From Streptomyces tateyamensis (GTDB taxonomy: Bacteria; Actinomycetota; Actinomycetes; Streptomycetales; Streptomycetaceae), in the NCBI RefSeq assembly GCF_003205575.1, contig NZ_PYBW01000022.1:1-64000 (forward strand): a DNA stretch of 64,000 nucleotides. Direction: 5' to 3'. The notes beneath the pieces are model-generated. The model saw only the letters and a program-made list of their open reading frames with translations. It was not told the origin of the DNA and did no database searches. Below are positions 51,383-60,700 of the stretch, in pieces (within the stretch, counting starts at the first letter, position 1; the number at the start of each line of letters is the position of its first letter). Made by a program: the position numbers and the translations under genes.

Positions 51383-52114
51383 ATGCCCACCGTCAACTGG
51401 GCTACACAGCACGGTTTCCAGCCACCGGGCGGCCCCGGCGTGCCCGAGCTGCTCTGGTACGCGGCGTACGGCTCGAACCTGCACCTGGCACGGCTGACCG
51501 CCTACCTGGCCGGTGGCCGGCCGCCCGGCGGCTCGGTGGAGTTCCCGCCCTACCCGGGCTGCCGCGACCGGCGCCCGCCCCGCGCCGACCGGCCGGTGCA
51601 CCTGCCCGGGCAGTTGTTCTTCGCGCTGGAGTCGCGGGTGTGGGGCGGCGGGATGGCCTTCCTCGACCCGGCCGCCCCTGGCCGGATCCCGGCCCGCGCC
51701 TACCTGGTGACGGCGGATCAGTTCGCCGATCTCGCGTCCCAGGAGATGCACCGCCCGCCCGGCGAGCAGCTCGACCTGGCACCCGTGCTCGCCACCGGCC
51801 GCGCCCGGTACGGCGAGGGCCGGTACGAGACGCTGGTCAGCCCGGGCTGGCTGGCCGGGCACCCGGTGGTCACCTTCACCGCACCCTGGCCGGTGGCCCG
51901 GGCCGCACTCAACCCGCCCGCGGCCCGCTACCTGCAGCACCTGGGCAGCGGCCTGCACGAGTCCCACGGCTGGCCGCCGCCGCACACCGCCCGCTACCTG
52001 GCCACCCGCCCGGGGGCGGCGGGGCACTGGACGGTCGAGCGGGTGGCGCAACTGCTGGCCGCTCAGCCCGCCAGCCGGCCGGCCAGTCCGTCCAGGACCA
52101 CCTCCAGCCCGTAG
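51383..52114 (+). CDS. Gamma-glutamylcyclotransferase-like protein
   Basis: A 243-residue protein with the GGCT-like start LLWYAAYGSNLHLARLTAYL, where YGSN is the phosphate/substrate loop, then FALESRVWGGGMAFLDP and PARAYLVTADQFADLASQEM. Streptomycete homologues are often mislabelled histone deacetylase. GGGAGG lies 4-9 nt before the ATG at 51383. The last 17 codons (from the RPASPSRTTSSP tail) overlap the antisense 3' end of a TetR remnant, so the natural C-terminus may have been altered. Confidence 0.82.
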   Translation: MPTVNWATQHGFQPPGGPGVPELLWYAAYGSNLHLARLTAYLAGGRPPGGSVEFPPYPGCRDRRPPRADRPVHLPGQLFFALESRVWGGGMAFLDPAAPGRIPARAYLVTADQFADLASQEMHRPPGEQLDLAPVLATGRARYGEGRYETLVSPGWLAGHPVVTFTAPWPVARAALNPPAARYLQHLGSGLHESHGWPPPHTARYLATRPGAAGHWTVERVAQLLAAQPASRPASPSRTTSSP

Positions 52115-52176
52115 CGGAACTTGTCCTCGCGGGCCGCCGCCGGGTCGGCGAACTCGGCGGGCACGTCCTCGGTCTG
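52063..52176 (-). pseudogene. 3' remnant of a TetR-family regulator
   Basis: Only the C-terminal end survives: minus-strand codons reading DVPAEFADPAAAREDKFRYG, then LEVVLDGLAGRLAG and stop. This is the closing helix of TetR regulators of the type encoded beside EmrB/QacA exporters. Everything upstream, including the DNA-binding domain, is missing. The frame continues into sequence antisense to the exporter remnant, placing the junction near 52170-52180. Confidence 0.75.
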
Positions 52177-53232
52177 GTCGGCAGCCCCGTGCTCGGCGGG
52201 GTGCTGATCGCCCACTTCTCCTGGCACGCCATCTTCTTCCTGAACGTCCCGGTGGTGGCCCTGGCGGTGCTGGCCGGCCTGCTGCTGATGCCGGAGTCCA
52301 AGGGCCCGTGGCAGCAGCCGGACCCGCTGGGCGCGGTGCTCTCCGCCGTGGGGATGACGGCGCTGGTCGGCTGGATCATCGAGATCCCGCAGCACGGCTC
52401 CTTCGGCGGGCACGCCTGGATCGCGCTGACCGCAGCCGTGCTGGCGCTGGCCGGGTTCGTGGTCTGGGAGAACACCACCGCCTCGCCGATGGTCCCGCTG
52501 GCCCTGTTCAAGCACCGCGACTTCACCGGCGACTCGCTCTCGCTGACCCTGGTCCAGATCGGCAACGGCGGCCTGCTGCTGGTGCTGACCCAGTACCTGC
52601 AGTTCGTGCTCGGATACTCGCCGGTCAAGGCCGGGCTGGCCTTCGTGCCGCTGGCGGTGGCCGCGCTGATCGGCAACGGGGTGGGCGCCAAGGCGGCCGC
52701 CAAGCTGGGCAACCGGGCGCTGGTGCTGACCGGGATGGGCGTCATGGCGGCCTCCTTCGCCCTGCTGACCACGGTCGCCGCGGACACCTCCTTCGCTGTC
52801 CCCGCCACCGCACTGGGCCTGCTGGGCCTGGGCGCCGGCCTGGCGATGCCGGCCGCGGTGGGCGCGCTGATGGGGACCATCCCGCCGGAGCAGGCGGGAG
52901 TCGGCTCCGCGCTGAACGACACCATCGGCCAGGCCGGCACCGCGCTGGGCATCGCGATCCTGGGCTCGCTGCTCGCCTCCGACTTCGCCGGGCGGATGCC
53001 GGCCTCGGCCTCCGCCGGTGCCAGGCAGTCGATCGGCGGCGCGCTGGCGGCGGCGCACGGTGACCCGGCCCTGGTCCACACGGCCCGGGTGGCCTTCGCC
53101 GACGCGATGTCCACCACTTTCACGGTGAGCGGGATCGGGGTGCTGGCGGCAGCCCTGGTGGCGGCGCTGGTGATGCGCAGGCGCACGCCGCAGCCGGTGG
53201 TGGCGGAGGCGGCGGCGGAGCTGGCGGCCTGA
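52177..53232 (+). pseudogene. Remnant of an EmrB/QacA-type (14-TMS) MFS exporter, N-terminus deleted
   Basis: About 350 codons of good exporter sequence begin abruptly at VGSPVLGGVLIAHFSWHAIF (the helix 5-6 region) and run to the normal C-terminus (helices to ALVAALVMRRR). The first five or so helices, about 150 residues, are absent and no start with a ribosome site precedes the open part. The 5' boundary coincides with the TetR remnant. One deletion that removed both gene starts and the shared promoter explains it. Confidence 0.8.
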
Positions 53233-53243
53233 CCCACCGACAG

Positions 53244-53292
53244 ACGGCAGGGCCCGTCGCGGACAGCGAATGTCCGCGACGGGCCCTGCCGT
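53244..53292. terminator. Very strong bidirectional terminator (22-bp perfect stem)
   Basis: Bases 53244-53265 are fully complementary to 53271-53292, with the 5-nt loop gcgaa. It lies between the exporter remnant and the converging purine permease gene. Confidence 0.92.
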
Positions 53293-53323
53293 GCGGTCCG
53301 GGAGCCGTGACCGCCCGCGGTTG

Positions 53324-54784
53324 CTACTGCCCGATCCCCAGGGCCGGCATCAGGTAGTAGAAGGCGAACACGCCCGCCACCACGTACAGCGCGACCGGCA
53401 CCGACCTCCACCGCCCGGTGGCGATCCGCAGCACGCAGAAGGTGATGAAGCCCATCCCGATGCCGTTGGTGATGCTGTAGGTGAACGGCATCAGCACCAT
53501 GGTCAGGAAGGCCGGGATGGCGATCGTGTAGTCCGCCCAGTCGATCTCGCGGATCGAGTTGGCCAGGATCAGGAAGCCCACCGTGATCAGCGCCGGGGTG
53601 GCCGCCTGCGCCGGGACCATGGTGGCCAGCGGGGTCAGGAAGAGCGCCAGCAGGAACAGGGCGCCCGTCACCAGACTGGCGAGCCCCGTCCGCGCCCCCT
53701 CGCCGACGCCGGCCGTGGACTCGACGAAGCAGGTGTTGGCGGAGGCGGAGGTGGCGCCGCCGGCGGCCGTCGCGATGCCGTCGACCATCAGGATCCGGTT
53801 GATGCCCGGCAGGTCGCCGTTCTGGTCGAGCAGGTGGGCCTCGTCGGCCACGCCGAGGATGGTCCCCATCGCGTCGAAGAACGAGCTCATCAGGACGGTG
53901 AAGACGAAGAGCAGCCCGGTCAGCAGCCCGACGTGCTGGAAGCCGCCGAACAGGCTGACGTTGCCGACGATGCCGAAGTCCGGGCTGTCGACCGGGTTGC
54001 CCGGCCACTTCGGGACCGTCAGGCCCCAGGCGTCGGCGGGCAGGTCGGCGGCCTGCTGGATGATCAGCGCGACCACGGTCATGGCCACGATCGAGATCAG
54101 GATCGCGCCGGGGACCTTGCGCACCACCAGCACCAGGGTCAGCAGCACCCCGAGCACGAAGACCAGCACCGGCCACCCGTGCAGGTGGCCGCCGACGCCC
54201 AGCTGGAGCGGCACGGTGGTGTGCGCGGCGTCCGGGATGCGGCTGACGAAGCCGGAGTCGACCAGGCCGACCAGCGTGATGAACAGGCCGATGCCGATCG
54301 CGATCGCCTTGCGCAGGCCCAGCGGGACCGCGTTCATCACCCGTTCGCGCAGGCCGGTGGCGACCAGCAGCATGATGCAGAAACCGGCCAGCACGACCAT
54401 GCCCATGGCGTCCGGCCAGGTCATCCGGGGAGCCAGCTGGAGCGCCACGATGGTGTTCACGCCCAGGCCGGCCGCCAGCCCGATCGGCACGTTGCCGATC
54501 ACGCCCATCAGCAGCGTGGTCAGACCCGCCGTCAGAGCGGTGGCCGTGACCAGCTGCGGGAAGCTGAGGGCGTGCTTGTTCATGTCCACCGCGTTGGACA
54601 GGATGATCGGGTTCAGCACCAGGATGTAGGCCATGGTGAAGAAGGTCGCCACCCCGCCGCGCAGCTCACGGCTGAGGCTGGAGCCGCGGGCGGAGATGCG
54701 GAAGTAGCGGTCCACGGCGCCGGTGGGGGATCCGGGCGCCGGCGGCTCGGGCGACTCCAGGGCGGGCTGGGCCTGGGAAGGCAT
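53324..54784 (-). CDS. NCS2-family purine permease (AzgA/PbuG-like)
   Basis: A 486-residue permease with 13-14 hydrophobic segments, most like the adenine/hypoxanthine/guanine branch. Signatures are TFFTMAYILVLNPIILSNA, GLAAGLGVNTIVALQL, FFDAMGTILGVADEAHLLD and the substrate-site SASANTCFVESTAGVGEGAR. It imports nucleobases by proton symport. ATG at 54784; there is no strong ribosome site. It is divergent from DUF2530 with 134 bp between; no purine-salvage gene is adjacent. Confidence 0.93.
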   Translation of the reverse strand: MPSQAQPALESPEPPAPGSPTGAVDRYFRISARGSSLSRELRGGVATFFTMAYILVLNPIILSNAVDMNKHALSFPQLVTATALTAGLTTLLMGVIGNVPIGLAAGLGVNTIVALQLAPRMTWPDAMGMVVLAGFCIMLLVATGLRERVMNAVPLGLRKAIAIGIGLFITLVGLVDSGFVSRIPDAAHTTVPLQLGVGGHLHGWPVLVFVLGVLLTLVLVVRKVPGAILISIVAMTVVALIIQQAADLPADAWGLTVPKWPGNPVDSPDFGIVGNVSLFGGFQHVGLLTGLLFVFTVLMSSFFDAMGTILGVADEAHLLDQNGDLPGINRILMVDGIATAAGGATSASANTCFVESTAGVGEGARTGLASLVTGALFLLALFLTPLATMVPAQAATPALITVGFLILANSIREIDWADYTIAIPAFLTMVLMPFTYSITNGIGMGFITFCVLRIATGRWRSVPVALYVVAGVFAFYYLMPALGIGQ

Positions 54785-54918
54785 GCGTTGTCCTCGAAGT
54801 GGGGGTGGAGGAGAGCCTCAAGTATGAGTTTTCGGTTGTGCACGCGCCATCTTCGCGCGTAGACCCCCTCTGGCGGCGGATCCCCGCGGGCGCACCCCGA
54901 CCCCGTACGCTACGTGCC

Positions 54919-55173
54919 ATGCCGAAGACCCCGCTGCACCCCGCTCCGCCGGCCATGGAAGCCAACGACGTCGCGATCGTCGGCGGCGGCACCGTGCTCT
55001 GGTTCCTCGGCTTCCTCGTGCTGCTGCCGTTCCAGCACACCCTCAGCGCGCACGGTCACGGGCAGTGGCCGTGGATCTGCCTGTCCGGCGGCCTGCTCGG
55101 GCTGATCGGCCTGTGGTACTGCCGGGCCCGCCGGGCGGCGATCCGGCGCGACCGGGCCGCCCAGCAGGCCTGA
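54919..55173 (+). CDS. DUF2530 small membrane protein
   Basis: An 84-residue protein with two helices (VLWFLGFLVLLPFQHTL and WICLSGGLLGLIGLWYC) and a basic C-terminal tail (RARRAAIRRDRAA). This matches DUF2530 of actinobacteria, function unknown. TACGCT seven nt before the ATG suggests a leaderless start. It lies 88 bp upstream of the P-type ATPase gene, same strand. Confidence 0.86.
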   Translation: MPKTPLHPAPPAMEANDVAIVGGGTVLWFLGFLVLLPFQHTLSAHGHGQWPWICLSGGLLGLIGLWYCRARRAAIRRDRAAQQA

Positions 55174-55261
55174 GCCCGCGTCAGCCCCCGCCGAAGGGCC
55201 GCCCCGCCCTTCGGCCCACAGTAGGACGCACCGGACATTTGCCGCGTTTAGAGTCGGTGCC

Positions 55262-57700
55262 ATGACGCACCCCTCGGAGCAGTCCGCGCCCGGTGCCCAC
55301 GCACTGGGCCTCGTCCCCGCCCGGCCCGGCGGGCTGTCCACCGCCGAGTGGGCCGAGCGGGTGGCCAACGGCCAGGTCAACGACGTTCCGGTGCGCTCCA
55401 GCCGGTCGGTCAAGGAGATCGTCCGGGCCAACGTCCTCACCCGGTTCAACGCGATCATCGGGGTGCTGTTCGCCGTGATCCTGGTGGTCGGCCCGCTCCA
55501 GGACGGCCTGTTCGGCCTGGTGATCGTGGCCAACACCGCGATCGGCATCGTCCAGGAGGTGCGGGCCAAGCGGACCCTGGACTCGCTGGCGCTGATCGGC
55601 CAGGCCCGGCTGGAGGTGCGCCGCGACGGGCAGGTGCAGGAGGTCGCGGTCGACGAGATCGTGCTGGACGACACCGTACTGCTCGGCATCGGCGACAAGG
55701 TGGTGGTGGACGGCGAGGTCACCGAGGCGGACAGCCTGGAGATCGACGAGTCGCTGCTCACCGGCGAGCCCGACCCGGTCCTCAAGCACCCCGGCGACCA
55801 GGTGATGTCCGGCAGCTTCGTGGTGGCCGGCGCCGGCGCCTTCACCGCCACCAAGGTCGGCGCCGACGCCTACGCCGCCCAGCTGGCCGAGGAGGCCAGC
55901 CGGTTCACCCTGGTCAAGTCCGAGCTGCGCACCGGCATCGACACCATCCTGCGGTTCATCACCTACCTGCTGATCCCCACCGCGATCGGCCTGGTGATCA
56001 GTCAGTGGACGGTGGAGCACAACGACTGGCGCGAGGCGGTGCGCCGCACGGTGGCCGGGATCGTGCCGATGGTCCCCGAGGGCCTGGTGCTGCTCACCTC
56101 GGTGGCCTTCGCGATCGGCGTGGTCCGGCTGGGCCGCAAGCAGTGCCTGGTCCAGGAGCTGCCCGCGATCGAGGGGCTGGCCCGGGTGGACACCGTCTGC
56201 CTGGACAAGACCGGCACCCTGACCGAGGGCGGCATGGACGTGCTGGAGCTGCGCCCGCTCACCGGCGAGCACCACGAGCTGGCCCAGCCCCTCGGCGTGA
56301 TGGCCGGCGCCGACGCCCGCCCCAACCCGAGCATGCGGGCGGTGTTGGAGGCCTACGGCGACGGCGGGGCGGACCGCGAGCGCTGGCGGGTGCTGGAGGC
56401 GATGCCGTTCTCCTCCGCCCGCAAGTGGAGCGGGGTGCAGCTGCTGGAGCCGAGCGGTGCCGAGGCCAGCTGGCTGCTCGGTGCCCCGGACGTGCTGCTG
56501 CCTGCCGGGCACCCGGCGCTGAGCGAGGTGGACGAGCTGGGCGCGCAGGGCCTGCGGGTGCTGCTGCTGGGCCGCACCCCGGTCCCGCTGGACGCTCCCG
56601 ACCCGGCCAAGGAGCTGGTCCCGCTCGGCCTGGTGGTGCTCAAGCAGCGGCTGCGTGCCGACGCGGCCGACACGCTGCGCTACTTCGAGAGCCAGCAGGT
56701 GCAGGCCAAGGTGATCTCCGGCGACAGCGCGGTCTCGGTCGGCGCGGTGGCCGCGAGCCTGGAGCTGCCCGGCGCCGAGCACCCGCTGGACGCCCGCAAC
56801 CTGCCCACCGAGGCGACCGCGCTGGCCGACGCCGCCGAACGCACCACCGTCTTCGGCCGGGTGACCCCGCAGCAGAAGCGCGAGCTGGTCGGCGCGCTGC
56901 AGTCGCGCGGCCACACGGTGGCGATGACCGGCGACGGCGTCAACGACGTGCTGGCGCTCAAGGACGCCGACATCGGCGTGGCGATGGGCTCGGGCAGCGA
57001 GGCGACCCGGGCGGTGGCCCAGATCGTGCTGCTGAACGACAGCTTCGCCACCCTGCCCTCGGTGGTGGCCGAGGGCCGCCGGGTGATCGGCAACATCGAG
57101 CGGGTGGCCAGCCTGTTCCTGGTGAAGACGGTCTACTCGGTGCTGCTGGCCCTGCTGGTGGTCTTCACCCAGGTGCCGTACCCGTTCCTGCCCCGGCACT
57201 CGACCGTGCTGAGCGGGCTGACCATCGGCATCCCGGCCTTCTTCCTGGCGCTGGCCCCCAACAACGAGCGGGCCCGGCCCGGGTTCGTCCGCCGGGTGCT
57301 GCGGCTGGCGGTGCCCGCCGGCGCGATCGCCGGGACCGCCTGCTTCACGGCCTACGCGCTGGCCCGCGCCGACCACACCACCGACCTGAAGGCCGACACC
57401 AGCGTGGCCACCCTGACCCTGTTCCTGGTGGCGATCTGGGTGCTGGCGATCGTGGCCCGCCCCTACACCTGGTGGCGCCTGCTGCTGATCGGCGCCATGT
57501 GCGGGGCCTTCGCGCTGGTGCTGGTGGTGCCGTGGCTGTCGAACTTCTTCCAGCTCAAGCTTCAGGGCTACCGCGACCCGTGGACGGGCGTACTGATCGC
57601 GGTGGCCGCGGGGCTGCTGCTGGAGCTGGTCTGGCACTTCGTCAAGCGCAGCCTGGACGAGCCTCAGCCCTCGAAGTCGCGGGCGGCCGAGAGCTCGTAG
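55262..57700 (+). CDS. ctpE: P-type cation ATPase (CtpE-like)
   Basis: An 812-residue P-type ATPase. The actuator motif is LTGEPDPV, the phosphorylation site CLDKTGTLTEGG has Asp315, and the hinge is TGDGVNDVLALKDADIGVAM. Around residues 275-310 the VPEGLVLLTSVAFAIGVVRL and QCLVQELPAIEGLARVD stretches match mycobacterial CtpE, reported to import Ca2+. Ten membrane segments are expected. TAGAGT seven nt before the ATG indicates a leaderless mRNA. The last 37 bp overlap the 3' end of the converging Hsp90-like gene. Ion specificity is inferred from the CtpE likeness only. Confidence 0.9.
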   Translation: MTHPSEQSAPGAHALGLVPARPGGLSTAEWAERVANGQVNDVPVRSSRSVKEIVRANVLTRFNAIIGVLFAVILVVGPLQDGLFGLVIVANTAIGIVQEVRAKRTLDSLALIGQARLEVRRDGQVQEVAVDEIVLDDTVLLGIGDKVVVDGEVTEADSLEIDESLLTGEPDPVLKHPGDQVMSGSFVVAGAGAFTATKVGADAYAAQLAEEASRFTLVKSELRTGIDTILRFITYLLIPTAIGLVISQWTVEHNDWREAVRRTVAGIVPMVPEGLVLLTSVAFAIGVVRLGRKQCLVQELPAIEGLARVDTVCLDKTGTLTEGGMDVLELRPLTGEHHELAQPLGVMAGADARPNPSMRAVLEAYGDGGADRERWRVLEAMPFSSARKWSGVQLLEPSGAEASWLLGAPDVLLPAGHPALSEVDELGAQGLRVLLLGRTPVPLDAPDPAKELVPLGLVVLKQRLRADAADTLRYFESQQVQAKVISGDSAVSVGAVAASLELPGAEHPLDARNLPTEATALADAAERTTVFGRVTPQQKRELVGALQSRGHTVAMTGDGVNDVLALKDADIGVAMGSGSEATRAVAQIVLLNDSFATLPSVVAEGRRVIGNIERVASLFLVKTVYSVLLALLVVFTQVPYPFLPRHSTVLSGLTIGIPAFFLALAPNNERARPGFVRRVLRLAVPAGAIAGTACFTAYALARADHTTDLKADTSVATLTLFLVAIWVLAIVARPYTWWRLLLIGAMCGAFALVLVVPWLSNFFQLKLQGYRDPWTGVLIAVAAGLLLELVWHFVKRSLDEPQPSKSRAAESS

Positions 57701-60700
57701 GCCCGGTCCGGCTCGGTGAGCGCGGCCAGCACCTCGAACCGGCGGTGCCACTGGCCCACCGACCAGGCCAGGCCCGCCGCCAGCCCCTCGGGCGTGGCGG
57801 CGTGCAGCAGGCCGGGGACCGGCGGCAGCTCGAACTCGTCGTCCTCGTCCTCGGCCTCGGTGCTCTGCGGGTCGTAGGGCAGCTCGGGGCTGGGCGCCGT
57901 GGTGTCCCAGCGCCAGTCCACCGCGGCCTCCTCGCCGTCCGGGCCGACCACCAGCAGTTCCTCGTGCTCCTCGTAGGCCGCCGGGCAGCCGGGCAGCAGC
58001 TCCCGGACGAACCGCGGCACCCGGTGCAGCGCGCCCTCGGAGAGCACCCGGCCACCGGCGATCTCGCTGGCCAGCGAGACGTGCAAACGCTCGGCCAGCG
58101 CGCCGGCCAGCGCCGGGGCGACCGGGACCAGCGGGTACGGGTGGAGCAGCTGGACCAGGTCAGGGGCGTCCGCGACCACCGCCTCGGTGGCGTCCACCAG
58201 CACGGTGTGCGCCGGGCGGCGGCCGGTCTGCGGGTCCAGCGGCGGCAGCGCGCGGACCACGTCCAGGGGGTCCCCCCAGCCGGAGGCCGGGGGGAGGTCG
58301 GCGTCCACCTGGGCCAGCGCGGTGTAGATGCCGTGCAGCTGGCGGTGGGTCACCTCGCTGTCGGGGTGGGTCAGGTGGTCCAGCAGCTCCTCGCAGCCGT
58401 GCGGCTCGGCGAGCAGCGCGGCCAGCGTGGTGCGCACCCCCAGCGCGTGCAGGAACTGCTCGTCCAGCGTGGTGCGGGCCTCGTCGTACAGGCCGCGCAG
58501 CAGCCAGTCCCCGCCGGCCGCGCGCAGGCCGGCCGGCTCGCGGCCGTCCAGCACCGGGTGGTCGCGCAGCCACCAGGCGGTGTACGGCGGCAGGTCGGTG
58601 TAGCTGCCGTCCGGCAGCAGCACCCGCACGGGGGTCACCACGGCGTCCCGGTACGGCGGGCGGGCCAGCCGGGCCAGCGCCTCGGGCCAGGCCTCGTCGT
58701 CCACCAGGTCCAGGTCGCGCACCACCAGCAGTTCGCCGGCCACCGGGGGCACCCCGAGGTCGTCGGCCCGGTCGGCGTGCAGCAGCTCCAGCACGTCCTC
58801 GCACCAGTCGGCCAACCCGTCCGGCGCCTCGTCCAGCAGGCCGGTCGGTGCGCCGCCCGCCGCGCGGTCGGCGGGGGCGGTCGGGTCCAGCCGCTCCAGG
58901 TCGTCCGGGTCCAGCACCACGTCCTCGGCCCGCACCAGCACGAAGTCGCTCAGCACCCCGACCGCGGACAGCACCTCGGGGCCCCAGCGCTCCAGCAGCT
59001 CCTCGTCCACGAACGCGGCGTCCTCCTCCCGCGCCAGCTGGGCGAAGGGGCTGTCCAGCAGCACCAGTTCACCGGCCCGGGCGAGCTCGCCCTCGTCGTC
59101 CGGCAGGGCCAGGCGGGCCAGCCACGGGTGGTCGGCGAAGCTGCTGCCGGCCGCCTTGACCAGGCCGAGCACCGCGTCGGCCAGGTCCACGGCGGCGTCG
59201 AAGTCCTCGTCGCCCACCGACAGCGAGCGGGCCACCGCGGCGCGCAGCTCGGGGGTGGCCAGCAGCCCGGCCGGGGTCGCGGTGGCGGCGCCCAGCTTGG
59301 CCAGCAGCGGGTGCGCGGCCTCCGGGTGGGCCAGTCGCAGGTCCAGCAGGTCCAGCGCCTCGGCCAGGGTCTGCGGGTAGCCGGGGAAGTCCGCCCAGTC
59401 GGCGTCGTCGGAGGGCAGCAGCACCCGGCGCGGGCCGGTCACCAGGCGGCCGGTGGCCAGCGGCACCGGCAGCGCGCCCAGCGCCTCCGGGTCGGCCCCG
59501 GCCAGCGCCCCGTACAGGCTGCGCCACCAGGCGGGCTCCTGGTCCAGGCCGCCGAGCTGGTCGACCACCTCGGCCAGCGGCAGCCGGCGCACCTGCAGCG
59601 CGCGCAGCTCCGCCCGGCGCTCCAGGCCGGCCGGCAGCAGGCCGGGGAAGATCGGAGCCAGCGCGGCCACCACGGCCTGGTCGGCGCCCTCCACCAGGGT
59701 GGCGTCCTTCGGCCGCAGCGCCGGGGTGCCCTCCTCCACCGCGGCCGGGTGCGGCAGGAAGGCGGTCGCGGGCAGCCGGGTGAGGATCGCGGCGCGCAGC
59801 GCGTTGTCCAGCGCACCCTGGCCCAGCGGGGCCGGCACCAGGGAGAGCGAGCCGAGGTCGGCGCCGCGGGCCCGCAGCAGCTCGGTGTAGGTCTCGGCGG
59901 CGCGCTCGGTGAGGAAGTCGGTCAGCGGCCCGGGGGCGATGTGACGGCGGGTGGAGTCCAGCGGGTAGGAGGCGATCAGCAGGGCCGGCACGCCCAGCGG
60001 CTCCTCGCTCGGGGTCGGGGCGTGCAGCACGGGGGTCACCGGGACCGGCTCCGGGGTGCCGCTCGCCGAGACCGGGACGGCCCAGGTGACGGTCCAGTAG
60101 GGGCGGGCCCGCTCCTCCACCGGACGGTCCGTCAGCAGCTCCGGGGCCAGCGCGCCGGTGCTGGTGACGGTCTGCCAGCGGGAGACGGACTCCTGGGCGC
60201 CGCGCCGGTCGGTCAGGACGACCTCGACCAGGCCGTGCTCGGTGCGCTCGGCGCCGGCGCGGGTCAGGGTGCGGACCATGCCGTCCGGGGTCTCCACCAC
60301 CAGCTCGGTCAGGCCGGGCAGGGTGAGCAGCAGGGCGTCGTCGATCGACTCGAGCAGTCGGCGGGCCAGGTCCTCGGCGGCGCCGTCGCGCAGCGGCAGC
60401 AGCACCACGGTGTCGTAGCCGGCCGGCGGCTCGCCGGTGGCCGGCAGCGGCAGCCGGAGCACCGGGAGGTGTCCGTCGCGGCGGACCAACTCCTCGGCCA
60501 AGTCCGGGAATTCGATGGCCTGGCGGTCCATCAGGTCGCGCCCCTCGGCGAGCGACCAGCGCACGCCGCCGGACTGGCTGATGATCGCGGGCTCGTCGCT
60601 GACCGCGAGCACGGCGGCGAAGCCGACGCCGAAGCGGCCCACGGTGGGGCCGGCGTCCTCGCGCTTGGAGGAGGCGCGCAGGGTGGAGAGCGACTCGACG

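Noticed and set aside
51383..52114. Histone deacetylase
   Set aside because: Streptomycete homologues carry this label, but the YGSN loop and fold pattern are gamma-glutamylcyclotransferase-like and no deacetylase metal motif is present.
51103..53232. 709-codon plus-strand frame apparently fusing a long N-terminus to the exporter
   Set aside because: Its first 360 codons are out-of-frame translation of the SLATT and GGCT-like genes; only the part after about 52177 is real exporter sequence.
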